This document shows positions 24,390-37,109 of a DNA stretch of 64,000 nucleotides, in pieces. The stretch is from Colias croceus. Taxonomy: Eukaryota; Arthropoda; Insecta; Lepidoptera; Pieridae. The position numbers and the translations under genes were made by a program. The stretch is from NCBI RefSeq assembly GCF_905220415.1, contig NC_059552.1, positions 449,001-513,000 of the forward strand, read 5' to 3'. The notes under the pieces were generated by a model. The model was not told the DNA's origin. It searched no databases and saw only the letters and a list, made by a program, of their open reading frames with translations. The first letter of the stretch is position 1. Each line of letters starts with the position of its first letter.

Positions 24390-25215
24390 AACTAGTCCAT
24401 TTCCGAAATTGAACCAAAACCTGAAATAGATATTATATCTCTCTCCATAATACACGGGTATCGCCGTAAGGATGATACCCGGTCCTTTGGAAGGCTTACG
24501 TGGGGACACAGGTCCAACACGCAGAGGCCCTTTAGAGAATTTAATGTGTTGTGGGACACCAGCCGCAGCCTGCCCATGGCTGCACTATAGAGATACAGCC
24601 CTGGGCAGTCCGCGGCCAATGTAGGACTATTGCAGAAAAATGGAAATGAATAAAACTGGGTTATGGAAGGGGGTGTTAGATGGACTGGTATATTGGGTCT
24701 ATGGGGGCTATGGACGTCTGCCTTTTCAATATTAAAAATTGAAAATTATGGCAGACGGTGACTCGCCAGTTCGGTCGATGGGCTCCCAAAAAGGTTACCG
24801 ATAATGGCAACAAGGGGGCAACATCAGCTGAACGGCTGGGGGTGTAGAGAGGTGCGGCACCGGTTTCACCATCGCGAGCCCGCGGGCCCGGAGCGGGTTT
24901 CCCCGCTATTACGCCATTAGACACTTCCACCCCCGAGCATATAGCTCTAGCGTCTCCACTCTGGACGGCCAACAAAGGCAAGCCAGAGGTGGGGGATCCT
25001 GAACCTCGTCATTGTTCACTCCGAACTGCCACCGGGACAGCCCAGAGGTGAGGACAGGGACCTCCCCCGGGAGCGCTCGGTTCCCGCGGGGTCGCTACTC
25101 CCCAACACCTCGCCACAAGGTGCCCTGCGGGGTGACTGACTGCACGGTTGGGATATCTATTGTAGATATGCCAACCGGGGGCGATGGGGTCGTCACATCC
25201 CTACGCCAATATTAT
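24390..25215. repeat. GC-rich block, possible LINE 5' region
   Basis: This block is strikingly GC-rich for the window and has sharp edges against AT-rich DNA. It contains a GATACCCGGTCCTTTGGAA block, CCACCGGGACAGCCCAGAGG and CTCCCCAACACCTCGCCAC. Open frames of 75-101 codons occur on both strands, but none has a domain and composition explains them. I associate the last motifs with 5' regions of R1-like non-LTR retrotransposons in moths, with low certainty. A host CpG-rich region is the alternative. Confidence 0.4.
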
Positions 25216-27099
25216 ATTATTATTGAATACCTGAAATATAAGAAAATTTATTTCTAGGAAATAAGAAAATATTTAATTGAAATACGAAGGTCGAACTTAT
25301 TATACACTATAATCTAATATTCAATAAAAAATAGCTTGCACAAAATAACGTCCACCGCCTCCTAGTCTATAATTTCCCCAACAGATTTTCGATTTGTGAA
25401 GTTTAAAATTGCGCTAACTGGCAGCCATAGCGCAGGAGAACGATTTAATATTTTGTTCCAAAGACTCCATGTAAGTTTTCTTCGAGTCGACTCTAACTAT
25501 GGCGCAGGTGCTTTTAGACATTTTAAATTCCTTTAATCTAAGCTGTAGATAAATTTTTATGTTTAAACTAGTTGAGTTTTACTATAGTTCCGTTTAAGTA
25601 TTATTACTGAACTTTAAAGTGAATTGCTAAACAGTTCGTAACTTAGGTTATTGAGTCCCGTTTTTATAAGTTTCGTTGTGCTTTTTGTTATTTTCAAAGT
25701 TGGGATTAATTTTAACACTGAACTACGTTTGATGCATTCTACATAAGATTAAAGATCACAATTAATTATTTTAAGTAATACAAGAGCATACATAATATGA
25801 TTAAGTGAGTAAAATTCACCCACACATTGCATTCTTGTCGCATTTCCTTCCGGTTATTTTAAGGTAAGTTAAAAACTAACTTCTTTAAAACCCACGTAAA
25901 AAGTACATCACTAACCATAACACCAACTCCAAAGGACGTGACCATTAGCCATTTCCCTGTACATAAATAACAAAAACAATTGAATGCGGAACCCGGTTAG
26001 AATCCCTGAAAATATCGCAGCGACCCAACACGTAATTATCAGGTAGATATTGGCTTTTTCATTACTCCGATACGCGCACAATTTCTATTAAGATTAGAAT
26101 GGCTCTAATATTCCGTGAACACCCGACCCGAGCTTGATTTACATACGTTTATTTGTTATGCTCGTTATTTTATTTCCTGTTAAAATAAATAGCTTTATCC
26201 GGCTTTTATCAAAATATATTATCGTCAATTTGTTACGTGGCTGCGCTTAATCCTAGTTTTGCATTTATAACTATCAATGGAGAATTAAATACTAACTTTA
26301 TGCGTATCATGTGAATTTTTTATCAATTCATTTTGTTTTTTATTTTAATCTTCCTCCGGTTTATGTAGGTACTTACAACTACGGGTATTCAAGATTATTG
26401 ATAATTTCGAGTGATATATTTTTACTTTACTAGGCGTAGGCGTTTTTTATTGCATTTTTGATTGACTTATTTACAGTTTCACTGTCTGAATTACAAAACT
26501 ACTCATTTTTCTGATACTTTATCATCTTTAACAACACCAACTAAAAATCAATATCTCTTATAACCTCATCATTTGTATCACCTTATCTGATTAACTGGTT
26601 GCAAACGAATACATTAATATCATTAAATCCATCAGTGATTTCGCATTCAAGTACCATTATCGGAGTTCATCCATCTATTTATCATGAACCAGTTTTTAAC
26701 CACACAAGCTAATTCAGGGCAATGTAAATCGGTGGTCGCGATCAGCTGACATGTCACTTCGCACCGTAATCACCTCAGTTAATTTCCCGACCTATATAAA
26801 ATACGTGGGAATCTGTTAATCATCAGTCGATTATCTGGGGTTATGAATTACGTCCTCTGGATTTTAGGTGACAGCATTGTGGTGTAAAATGTGTGAGTTT
26901 AACTAAACATTGGTTATTTTGCATCAATTTGTTTTGTCACTACAGTGGTTGTTTAAACTTATTGGCTTTAAACGACTATTTACTTATTGATGGTCCCAAT
27001 TTTTATTATCACCTTCTCATTAACGATCATGTTCAATACGATTGCAATTAGATTCACAGCACTTTTGACGAAAATAATTTTTAACTTAGAAAAACAGGT
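25216..27099. other. Unassigned sequence
   Basis: No gene or clear repeat. The stretch around 26700-26870 is less AT-rich and not repeated in the window; it could be unique regulatory sequence, but nothing proves it. Confidence 0.35.
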
Positions 27100-27170
27100 T
27101 ACTTGTTACAAGCAGGGATCGAAGCCAGTACCAAATCATTAACCGCTTCACCAGGCTCCAGTTTTCCATC
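27100..27170 (-). mobile_element. Possible tRNA-derived SINE head (remnant)
   Basis: On the minus strand TGGTGAAGCG fits the A box, and GGCTTCGATCC about 30 nt further on is one or two changes from a B box. No tail is identified. It could be a worn SINE or chance. Confidence 0.3.
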
Positions 27171-28565
27171 TGGCAACCAAAATTGCCGCACAATAACGCC
27201 TGATTGATCGACCAATTGTACGAAATTCGGAGCACTGATTAATAGTTAAACGTTGCGTAACAATCAAGTGTTGGATGATTCAAGTGAACATTGACATGGA
27301 GGAAATAAGATTTTACGGCCGACCGTTTAATATTTACGTTGACGAGGTTTTCCATTACCGCTCCTTTTAACTCTGGTCCAATTATTGCATGAAGCCATGT
27401 GACAAAAGTGAAGGGAATGTTAAACGAATTTGTATAAAGCCTTGTTCTACGTAATCGAGTATTTAATAAAAGTGTTAATATATTGAATGATTAATATCAT
27501 CGAGCAGACTGTATAGACACGTTAAAATTTAATAGGTCGATGATTTAATAATAAGCATATCAAATTAACATGAATTATAAACTTGAAAGTTTGAATATAA
27601 TGACATTTAGTACGATATAAATAATATTAAGTAATGCTTGTTAGTTGATTGCAGCATTAAAAGATTTATTATTCTCATTTCATTTGTGTTCCTTAGGATA
27701 AGTCTTTCATTGCCTCCCACGGGAACAAAATATAAATGCTGCTGTTTTATAAATAGTATATGAATTTATACAACCGTCTTTGTATTGCTTCAACCATTAT
27801 CCTCTATTTATATGTTAGGTATGAGAGATTAGGCATAACAAACTTGTAAATTATTAAGTAGTAGTTGGATCTTGAACATTGAACATGTATGGATAAATAT
27901 TATTATCATCTAATACAGTTATGTTACAATTTCTATGAGGTATTAGGTATGAAATTATTAAAAAATGTTTTTAATCAATCAATAATTTTGATTCATATAT
28001 TATTAAATTTTAATTGTGTAATAATATAGGTAACCTAAATCTATATATAAATCTTATTTACCCATGTAACAAATAAATTATTACATAGTTAATATACTCA
28101 AGATATGAATAAAATAACATATTTAAATATACCAACTGAAAAATATAATATAATTACAGAAATATTTTCACAGTGCAGAGCGTCTGAAGCAATATAAAAC
28201 AAGGGACGCTTTATTTCGACATTTGTCGCGTATAAATCACAATTTGAAAGAACTATGGCGGTGCTCTGCCAAGAACGTTGCGAGTTGAGTGTTTTCATAC
28301 AAGTGCGATATAGGGAAACGTGTTTTGAACCAGCCCGTAACCCTCAAAACAAATTTTGTTCATAATTTTGCAATAAATATAATGTGATGCTAATCAAATT
28401 ATTTATGATTTGCTTTTTAAACATGTCAAATGTACAAAGAATCGAGAGTAAAGACAAATAACGTAAATTTCTTTATTTATCTTTCAACCTTAAACATTAA
28501 ACCTTACTAAAAACTTACATAATAAAATTAATAAAATAAGAATGTGTATGCAAAGCACACGTGTC
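27171..28565. other. Unassigned AT-rich sequence
   Basis: Nothing supported. Confidence 0.4.
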
Positions 28566-28690
28566 AGAAGTTAAACTTCTTTCCAAGATTCAAAGATACC
28601 AAAATCTTCGCTTTACTCCAATACGTGATGGTATTGTCAAGACGCGACAGAGAAATTTTACTCTCAACGCATCTAATGAAGTTTCACTTC
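28566..28690 (+). repeat. Dispersed repeat A, copy 2
   Basis: The start AGAAGTTAAACTTCTTT (28566-28582) and end GAAGTTTCACTTC (ending 28690) match copy 1 at 8258-8363, as do CAAGATTCAAAGATACCAAA and ATTTTACTCTCAACGC. This copy has about 19 bp more in the middle, including a GACGCGACAGAG segment. The 106-codon frame 28544-28864 runs through the repeat and is not regarded as a gene. Confidence 0.65.
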
Positions 28691-30077
28691 AAAAATGAAT
28701 GGTGTATTTCTAAGTGTATGTGTGGTTTGATGATTTTACACGTAAATCGTGCAACAAATCGCCGCGTCTTCCACCCCATTAACACCCCGTATGTTTCTAA
28801 GCAACCTGGCCGCGCTCGCATCGCCGATGTTGATATGAACTTTATATTCCTTACATTTACATAACCTATTTTATGAGAGACATTGTTTCCTGCGCTTATG
28901 TGTCGCTTCTTATTGCATTATGTGCACTACATATCATCATTATGTAATTTTAATTCTACTGAGTATATCCTCTTTTATAGACATTGTTGTTGAAATGTTC
29001 ATCATGAGAAGAGTCTGTAGTTGCTTAAATAGACAATATCAAAATTGTATGTTTTTATTTATAATTATAAAGCATGTTAGGAACTACTCTAGCAAGGTTT
29101 CGTCAGCGGTAGAACACGCGGGCAGAGATGAGTATTTCGTGTTATGATAGTACATAAGCTGCAATGTCAAGTATCATCAAATTATTATTATAATATATTA
29201 TTATACGTTAATGGTATGTTAAACAATAGAAACCGTAATATCTTCAAAGTAACAAGATTACCATTTGTATGTTTTCGCTTCAATTTAATCGTTTGCCAAT
29301 ATGTTTATACTCGTATTGCGGAAATCATCCTTATCATAAAATTTATTAGAATATACTGAAATGTTTGCGTACCAACCTATCTTATTATATGTATGAAGGA
29401 AGTTCTTTCAAAGCTCAATCATGAATAAAAAACATCCAGAAATAAAAAGTGTTCTTTTAAATTTATATACGAATATTATTGTTTAGAAAAGGTTGATTGT
29501 ATAGAAACCTTATTCTATCTTAACTCACACCTACACCTTCCCATTGTGAGAATATTCACCCGCTCTCACATTAAGTATAATCTGAATACAATTTAACACA
29601 AAATGCCATACAAATACAACAAAAAATCACAAAACGCGCGACGCGGGAAAGGTTAAAATCTTCGCACCTCCAATATTACACCGCAATTAAATTAAAAATT
29701 CACTATGAAGCTTATAAAAACGCAGAACGCACCCATGTCAACAAGAGACGGCCATAATCCGTCCGGGAACGTCATAAAATGTCCGAAATCGTTTATTCAT
29801 TGCCACATCAAGGGCCCTTGTTAAAATTCTATTCGTTTCCCCGGTATATTATCGTGGTCCGCCATGTGGGCTTACCATGTTATTAGTTATTATACATAGA
29901 TGTTGGGAATCCGTAGGTTTTTTAACGGCTATACTGCTTTTGAGAATATAACCACAGATTACAAAATATTTAGTTACCACGGTATAACAGTCTTTAACCT
30001 TTACATGTATTAACTAGCTACTCATCCCGGTTCTGCTGTAATTTGAAGTAAACAGAGTGCACAAAATTTATTACCTA
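28691..30077. other. Unassigned sequence
   Basis: AT-rich; short frames at 28920-29147 and 29144-29359 have no motif. Confidence 0.4.
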
Positions 30078-30248
30078 CTAGCAGTCCGCCCCGGCTTCGC
30101 CCGTGGTACATATTTACGTTTTCTCTCCATAAGAACCATCCTCGTACTTCAAGGAATATAATAAAAAAAAGAATTAACGAAATCGGTTCAGCCGTTCTCA
30201 AGTTATGCGCTTACCAACACATTTTGGGATTCATTTTTATATTATAGA
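30078..30248 (-). mobile_element. Non-autonomous Helitron, CACATTTTG family
   Basis: On the minus strand it starts TCTATAATATAAAAATGAAT and ends with CGGGCGAAGCCGGGGCGG, ACTGCTAG. The GC-rich 3' part can form a hairpin (CGGGC/GCCGG). The related copy 60132-60301 has the same ends and the same internal blocks (TTGGTAAGCGCATAAC, ATGGTTCTTATGGAGAGAAA), but in the opposite orientation. Confidence 0.8.
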
Positions 30249-30685
30249 AGTGTATTTTTTTAACTTGTCAACATTTTATTGACGGTAACAGTCTTGGAAA
30301 TATTGCTATACATTGATTTTATTAATACGCATTAATATTCCATATCTAAAATAATGTAGCATTTAGTTTTAATACAATTGTATCAAGAACCTTAATACCA
30401 AGTTACAAGTATAAGTTCTATTCACCCTTATATCTTACTTTTATTACCAATGTCGCCGTTTTTCTATATTTTATGACCAGATAGGTTTGGTGCGTGACTC
30501 CAATGATTATTCTGAAGGTTTTATAACGATGCAAACAGAAAATTAGACTATAGCTTATTGTAATAAAATCATTTTTGAAATAGCGTTAATAATAATTGTA
30601 ATTGCACATACATTTATTTACTTCTAATTGTACATTTGTACATTAATGGTACTATATGTTATTACCAAAACGTTTACACAATTTA
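30249..30685. other. Unassigned sequence
   Basis: Nothing recognised. Confidence 0.35.
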
Positions 30686-30860
30686 GGGCTGATTTTTCAA
30701 TCCTTGGTTAAAACTTATTCGTCGAATAATGTATATAAAAGTACCATTTTAAAAACGTATTCTAATTGCCCGTATTTGACAGTTTACGTGACATTTTAAT
30801 ATTATCGTGTAATACTTCATTGGACGGATAAGTTTTATCCAAGCATTGAAAAATCGGCCC
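30686..30860. mobile_element. PIF/Harbinger-like MITE
   Basis: A 175-bp element with inverted ends of nearly 40 bp. The left end starts GGGCTGATTTTTCAATCCTT and the right end, reverse-complemented, starts GGGCCGATTTTTCAATGCTT; pairing continues through TAAAACTTAT.CGTC. It is flanked by TTA on both sides (30683-30685 and 30861-30863). A TTA/TAA 3-bp duplication is characteristic of PIF/Harbinger elements. There is no coding capacity. Confidence 0.8.
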
Positions 30861-30863
30861 TTA

Positions 30864-33832
30864 AGGCAATATAAAACATTAGAATTGAATACAAAAAATC
30901 AATTATTTTTATCAGTCTCGAAGTAAGTTATTCAAAATAATTACAATAACTATGTATTTTTTTTATATAACGATTTCTACAACGAATCACAAAAGAGCTA
31001 TTATTTTAATACTCCAAATACCATAGACCTAACGTCCGTACAGACCAGACCAGACCAAGTGAGTCGAAAACCACATAGAGCTATAAGCCGGGATACGTTA
31101 GAGAAGTCAAACAGACGCCGCGGCCGCCACAAAGGGCTGCATGTTCCTCGCTTGTGTCATTATTTATATGGCTTTAAAAGATTGGGCTTTGAATTTTAAA
31201 TATAATATTGCTCAACGTAGATTTGTTTAAGACTTTGTGTTTAAATTGGATTTACTTTCTCTCTGCTTGCTAGAATTCAGTTCATATATCACCAATTAAA
31301 CTAATTCGTTTATTAGGTAATCATGAATTCAATAACTATTACATAATTATAATATAATCATTATTTGAAGCGCCTTTTTTTATTCCAAACATTTGCTTTA
31401 TCCCATTTTCCCTCTTCAGTTTAGAATTTATCCACATGATTCTGAAACTTTTCAAGGTACGTGCAGTGGTCCAAATGCTATTCCATCATAGTTCTTATTT
31501 AACATTCAAACATTTTATGCAAATTCACAAATAATATCGTATTTGATATCACAAGCTACAACCTCTGGCTAGCGATCCTCGCTAACTGAATAGATTCCAC
31601 GTGTAGCGAGCTCGATAAGCAAATAGGGTATTATTTCGTGAAAAATCTCCACCAGGACTAGCCTACCTGTAGGGTCATTAATCATGAGCTCGAACATTTG
31701 TCTTTATTAGCCACCTTCTACCAGAGATCCTGGATAATGGGATGAAATTCAGACCTTATTAGATGTACACGTAATCTGTTTTTTTTATTAATGAAAAAAA
31801 CGGACGAAAGTTTTATAAATGAGAAAGAAATAATATGGTTACAAACAGTAATTTTTTTTTTATTAAAAAGACCTATGTGATTACTGTTATTAACATGATT
31901 TCATTCATTTGCGTTCACTCTAGAAGAAAAGCACATTAAAAGCTATTTAATATATTTAATTAATGAAAAATAAAAACATAAAACTATATACAAAGTAAGA
32001 TATGAAAATGTAATGTAGGTAGTGAACGACACAGAAAATAAACGATCATACCACAATCACCAAGCGAAATATCGCTCATAACGGAATTTAAAAATATAAT
32101 ACAATACAATCACCGTAAAGCCAGCTAATAAATAATAATAATACAAAAATAGCACAGAGCCAAAACCACTATATTTAAATAATTGGAAATGTTTCGGGGC
32201 ATTCGTACCGATATCACGATGAAGCGCGGTTTTGTGTCGGTAACTTCGTTCGCACGTTTTCCGGGGCCAAATCAAATTTACAGCCTTGCCGACCTGAATA
32301 GCACAGTATTTTGACAAAGGAAATGCCTTTTTTTAATCTCCTCAAAAGAGCCGAGTCTATTCCCGGGTCCATTTTTAAAGAGAAATGGTTTTGAAAATCC
32401 CTTTATGGCGTGTGCGGTGCGTTATGTGTTTGTGTGTTTGCCGTAACGAATATAATCCGATTGTATGATTTTTTGTTACTTCTAGTAACGTGAAAACTGT
32501 TAGTTATATTTTATACTCGTTTTTTTTATTTTAATTTTATGTGTGAGTATTTTTCAACTATCTTCTATATAGCGAAAATAAATCTTATCATTTACCTAAA
32601 ATTAATATCTTCATAGAATAACCATCATAGAGTATGTAGATACAATACAACTAAAACTTGTAAATATCCCATATTACACTTTCTATTTAATCTAAACGTT
32701 TCCCTTATTGCTCATACTACAAACCACAAAAACACATACACGTGGTCTCACAAAATTGCGGAATCGTCCCAAATTTAATAATATTTCTGACCTCGTTATC
32801 TTCGGCTACCTCAATTATTTGCTAGGAAAGCCGCTTAACGATGATAAAATATTAACATACAAACATACAATGATCCCGAAATCAAACTCATATATATTTC
32901 ATTATTTACTTGTGGCGAACCAAGCTTGATTTCCTTTAAATAAAGCCAATAAACCAGAAGGTATTGGAAGCGGGACAAGTTATAAGAAATATCGACATGT
33001 TAAAAGGAGAAAAAAACTTACAAGTATAAATCATTGTAATAAAATAATGCTTACTCTTCTTAATTAAATTACTAAATTTCATCTACTTTCATAACAAAAA
33101 ATATTTCAATACAGGATATTTTACTAATTTATTTGTTAAAAAAACACATTAGATTAAATAAATACTAGTACTTGTTATTAACGTCTTTCACATTTTCTTT
33201 ATTTGTTAAAATAAATTAACGATGCGTAATCATACATAAATAACAATTATTTAAGTAAAAAAGATAATCGCCTACATCATAAAGCTCCATTAGACACAGG
33301 CTAAACGCTGCCTACAGCCCGCGGCAAGGACTCATTGTTAACTACGACAAACACAATTACATACACAGACACACGCATACACACACGATAGTAACTTTTA
33401 TCTGTTTCAAGTATCCGGTAGGTATAATGAAACTTCAGGAAACATACTTACGAAAGACAATTACTGTAATCGTATGAAAATATCTATACAAATACATGTA
33501 CCTAATGTTTTATCATAACGTAACATAACGAATTATAATTATCCATATCTTATTAATCATCGTTTATATACAACACGTCAAAATACTTATAAATCACAAT
33601 TAAATCGAGTCCTAAAAAAATCTTGCTTGCGTGTAACAAATTCACAGATTTACCTCCAGAAGGCCATTCTCAACAAATTTTTCAGGTGAATTATTTCGTC
33701 TAGGTACCGTTAAACACAGATTTATCAAAACACAACGTATCAATATATGTAACATATACGGGTTATAAAGATTTTAAGAAAATTGGATGATAAGCAAACA
33801 AGATGTATCATTCAGGCCCACACGAGGGGGAG
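30864..33832. other. Unassigned sequence
   Basis: AT-rich, with a CA-rich tract at about 33355-33390. No supported gene; frames at 32057-32317 (minus) and 32708-32929 (plus) show no domain. Confidence 0.4.
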
Positions 33833-33844
33833 GATGACGTCATC
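33833..33844. promoter_or_regulatory. Perfect CRE-like palindrome
   Basis: GATGACGTCATC is a 12-bp palindrome containing TGACGTCA, the consensus for CREB/ATF-type bZIP factors. With no gene nearby, function is speculative. Confidence 0.2.
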
Positions 33845-35340
33845 GCGTAAAGCATCTATGTTACCAATGTTTCATAACTTTTCTATACGGATATAGAGTT
33901 TCTGGAAACGTTCTTATGGCTTTTTCTATTGAGGCACATGTGAAAATGACATTGATACTTTGAATTGCTGAGAAATTATTATGTATATTGTGTAATATTC
34001 GGATAATAAAGAAAAGAAGGTTCTTTCGTGCGAGTTTCGAGTGTGAGTTGAAAGAAAATTATTCCTGGTATTTTGCTAAGAAGCTTATGATAATTTCCAA
34101 TATTATTGTATTAAAGGTTTTCAGCGACGCTTCGCTTTATGTTTGGTTTTTTTTTGCATAAATTTTCAGTCACTACTAACTTCGCAAAAGCCACGAGTTT
34201 CATGACTTGAGAATTAAAATTGTAACAAATAAAAAACAAAATAACATTGTTATTTCATGTTGTATATTTTATGAATTATTTTATTTTGTTAAAATTTGTT
34301 CAAGTTTACAACCACTCACTTAAAGGTGAACAATAAAACTTCACTCATTACACCAACCTCTAACCAGATTAATCCGCCATACAAATCCATCACTTTCCAC
34401 GAACGAAACCATTACGTTTTCAACAGCTGTATTAACAAACCCGTAAACAATAGTCTCTTCTAGAGCAAATAATTCACTGTTCGCTTGTATGCGAGTCACG
34501 TGCGGCGGTCTGGCTGACGGATTGCCGGCGGGCCCGCGGCATTCCGGGCTGCAAGCTTGAGAATCCAACATTTTTGTACTGTGGAGTGCCGAATCTATTT
34601 ACACTTCCTCACCTATCATTGGAACATGGATTTTTTATGTAGTGCAGTCATATTTTATTGGGGCATTGTATTCTTTTTACTGCTAGAAAATGAAGGGATT
34701 GTATGAAATGTATTTTTATTGATGAAGTAGACGCTTTCACTTAGAAAAATGTTAAATTTCATATTACCGCTAGTCATGTTTTTTTATCTTTATATTCAAT
34801 AACATATTGAAAAAGATTTCAAAATCTATGTGATACACAGGCACTTATTAAACAAATAATAACTAATTAAGCACTCATTTACTAATTTAGAATTTATATG
34901 ATATTGTTAATATCTATATTAATTGAATTCAAACATTTCCCACATATGAATCAACAGAACTGATCGGAGACCAAATATAACAAAGCTGACTTAACAAAAT
35001 AAAGTGAGTATATCTCAGAATAAAAGTCATATTGGAACATCTGGCGACCACCAATATCTTAGGAAGTTCCGAAGGTACATGTTTTTCCCTTTCGCAATTT
35101 GCCGAGCCCGATGTTGTATTTATTATTATTTGTTTTCAATTGCAAAGTAATCTACGTCTGCAGCTGCTGAGACGCTCTGCTTCGAAATATTAAACGCCAC
35201 GTCGATTCTCTTATTGTCGCTTTGATTAAACTGCACTTGAGTTTTAGGTGCTGTTTAATCGGTATTATTGTAATCGTTGTTTGTTCTTTGTTGTAGTAAA
35301 CAACTTAATGTTAATCAACACATAAATAAGCACTCTTTTA
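33845..35340. other. Unassigned sequence with a small GC-rich island
   Basis: A short GC- and CpG-rich patch at about 34495-34560 stands out from the AT-rich surroundings. A 76-codon minus-strand frame (34341-34571) overlaps it but carries no recognised motif; it could be an isolated exon or nothing. Confidence 0.3.
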
Positions 35341-35520
35341 GGTATTTTAAGGTATTTTATGGGTCAAGGTATACGCTTTTACAATAGAATTCCTCACAAT
35401 ATTAAAGAGTTTAGTAGTTCTAAATTTAAAACTTATATAAAATATGTACTAGTTCAGAGAGCGTACTACAGTATTCAGGAATATATGGACGATAAAAACC
35501 CATGGAGGGTTGTCGCGTAA
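35341..35520 (+). pseudogene. LINE ORF2 C-terminus
   Basis: Sixty codons ending in TAA encode ..GQGIRFYNRIPHNIKEF.., then SKFKTYIKYVLVQRAYYS, IQEYMDDKNPW and RVVA. The motifs FYNxxPxxIK, FKxxxK and YYSIxEYxxDKNPW are those at the very C-terminus of lepidopteran Jockey-like LINE ORF2 proteins. The upstream part is missing (5' truncation near 35341), so there is no endonuclease or RT domain. The frame is intact to its stop. Confidence 0.75.
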
Positions 35521-35775
35521 AAACCACTGGACAGATCTTTGGCATATTATGATATATTATGATGTAGTTAGATAGGTTTCATATTATTATATTGTAATAT
35601 TGACATGATGTTAAAAGAGCAACTATGGAGTTTCTTGCCGATTCTTCTCCATAGATACTGCTTTCCGAATCGGTGGTAAATGTTAAAAAATACCTACTTA
35701 TGTAATGACAATTCGAAAGTGCTACTAAATAGTAGTCTAATTGAATAAATGAATGTTTGAGTTTGAGTTTATTTC
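35521..35775 (+). mobile_element. LINE 3' UTR and tail
   Basis: It follows the ORF2 stop directly. It contains AAGAGCAACTATGGAGTTTC and TCCATAGATACTGCTTTCCG and ends in AATAAATGAATGTTTGAGTT with repeated TTTGAG. The copy at 3185-3405 is the same family on the other strand. Confidence 0.75.
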
Positions 35776-36399
35776 ATGATCATAATATAAGAACATTAAA
35801 TAGTTGAAGAGTCAATTTTGATTTTAATTTAGTAATAGTATTTACTTTTGTCAACGTAAATAATTATATCTTTGAACTGATGTAACGATCTCAGACATGA
35901 ATTACTGCTTAATATATCATCACAATTATATATAAAATAAATTATATATATAATAATATATAAAATCTGCTAATACAACAAATTATCGAGTAGGTTATCT
36001 GCTGGTGAATGTACAACGTAATTACCAAAGCAAAAAAAGTAATAAAATCTTTAATTTCCGACCAACGTTTCCGACGAATCTTTACAAATCACAATCATTA
36101 TTTATGACATGTTGACAATAGCAACGGTACAGTGGTTTCAATTAAAAAAGCTTATCTTAACGCTAGTAGGCTAGTCAGTCCCGGAGTTATGGCCATCGTA
36201 AAACCAAAGTTGGATGAAGAACACGCATCGTCAGCTTTCTGGCCCACTGATTTTTTCTAAGATCTGGGTTAGACGTTGTTGCTTAAAATGAAAACAGAGG
36301 AATATTTCATATGCATATTATGTAGTAGTGTTTTTTTTATGTAACTAGTAATTTATGTCAGAAAGTTGTACGTTTAATAATGACTGTGCCATTTTTGTT
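35776..36399. other. Unassigned sequence
   Basis: AT-rich; nothing supported. Confidence 0.35.
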
Positions 36400-36590
36400 T
36401 GCGCTCGTGGCTTCGTCTGCGTTGTTTAAAACATATTATACCTACTAATATATTATACTAAATCCTTCCCCGAGAAACACGCTGTCTATTGGTGGTGAAA
36501 ACAGAATGAAAGATCGGTTAAGTAGTTTTTGAGTTTATCACGAACAAACAGAATAGAAACAGACGAAGCATAGGATTTTATTTTTATGAA
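36400..36590 (-). mobile_element. Degenerate dispersed repeat
   Basis: Blocks AAATCCTTCCCCGAGAAACA, TAAGTAGTTTTTGAGTTTAT and an ACAGAC-rich end resemble a common moth repeat (…CACTCTATCTATT… / GTTGCGTAGTTTT… type). A GC-richer start (GCGCTCGTGGCTTCGTCTGC) suggests a Helitron-like 3' end read on the minus strand. Ends are not preserved. Confidence 0.4.
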
Positions 36591-37109
36591 TTCTGTGAAA
36601 GTGTGTATCATTTTCTTTTTGAAATATGTGTTTAAAACCTAATTTTAAATAAACCACTGCAGTCTCTAACGTTAAAACAATAACCAGAATAGCATGTAAA
36701 TTTAATTCTCCAAAATTAAATCTCTACATTTAAATACACTAACCGCTTCCGAGGAAGTTAGTTGCAGTCATAATCTAATTCAGTATAACTTCATTGTAAC
36801 CGTTCCTTTATTAGCAATTGGGCGGTTTTCCAAATTGGCTAGTGTGCTTTATCATGCCGGATCGTCGCCATTTTCTTTTTTCCTTACTCATTCGGGTGTC
36901 GCGACTTTATAGCACATCATAAGTCGGTAGAATCATCTTGGAGTTATAGTTCGGGAATTACTGTAGCGAGTGTGTCTGCAAAGATTAGATATTTTATGAT
37001 TATTGTAATATGAAATGGATTGTGTAAGAAGATGAATTTTAGAAATTGAACACTTTTGAACATTTTACAGTTTTAAGTGTTAATCTATAATAAATTAAAT
37101 AAATAAATA
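36591..37109. other. Unassigned sequence
   Basis: Nothing supported. Confidence 0.35.

Noticed and set aside
24676..25257. Genes in the GC-rich block (101-codon minus and 81-codon plus frames)
   Set aside because: GC-rich DNA lacks stop codons by composition; neither frame has a domain.
28544..28864. 106-codon plus-strand open frame
   Set aside because: Lies across dispersed repeat A, whose other copy does not preserve the frame.
34341..34571. 76-codon minus-strand frame as a first exon
   Set aside because: Half of it is GC-rich and half AT-rich with no motif and no clear donor; kept only as a GC-rich patch.
36190..36259. Short frame MAIVKPKLDEEHASSAFW
   Set aside because: Only about 23 codons, with no splice sites or homology that I can support.
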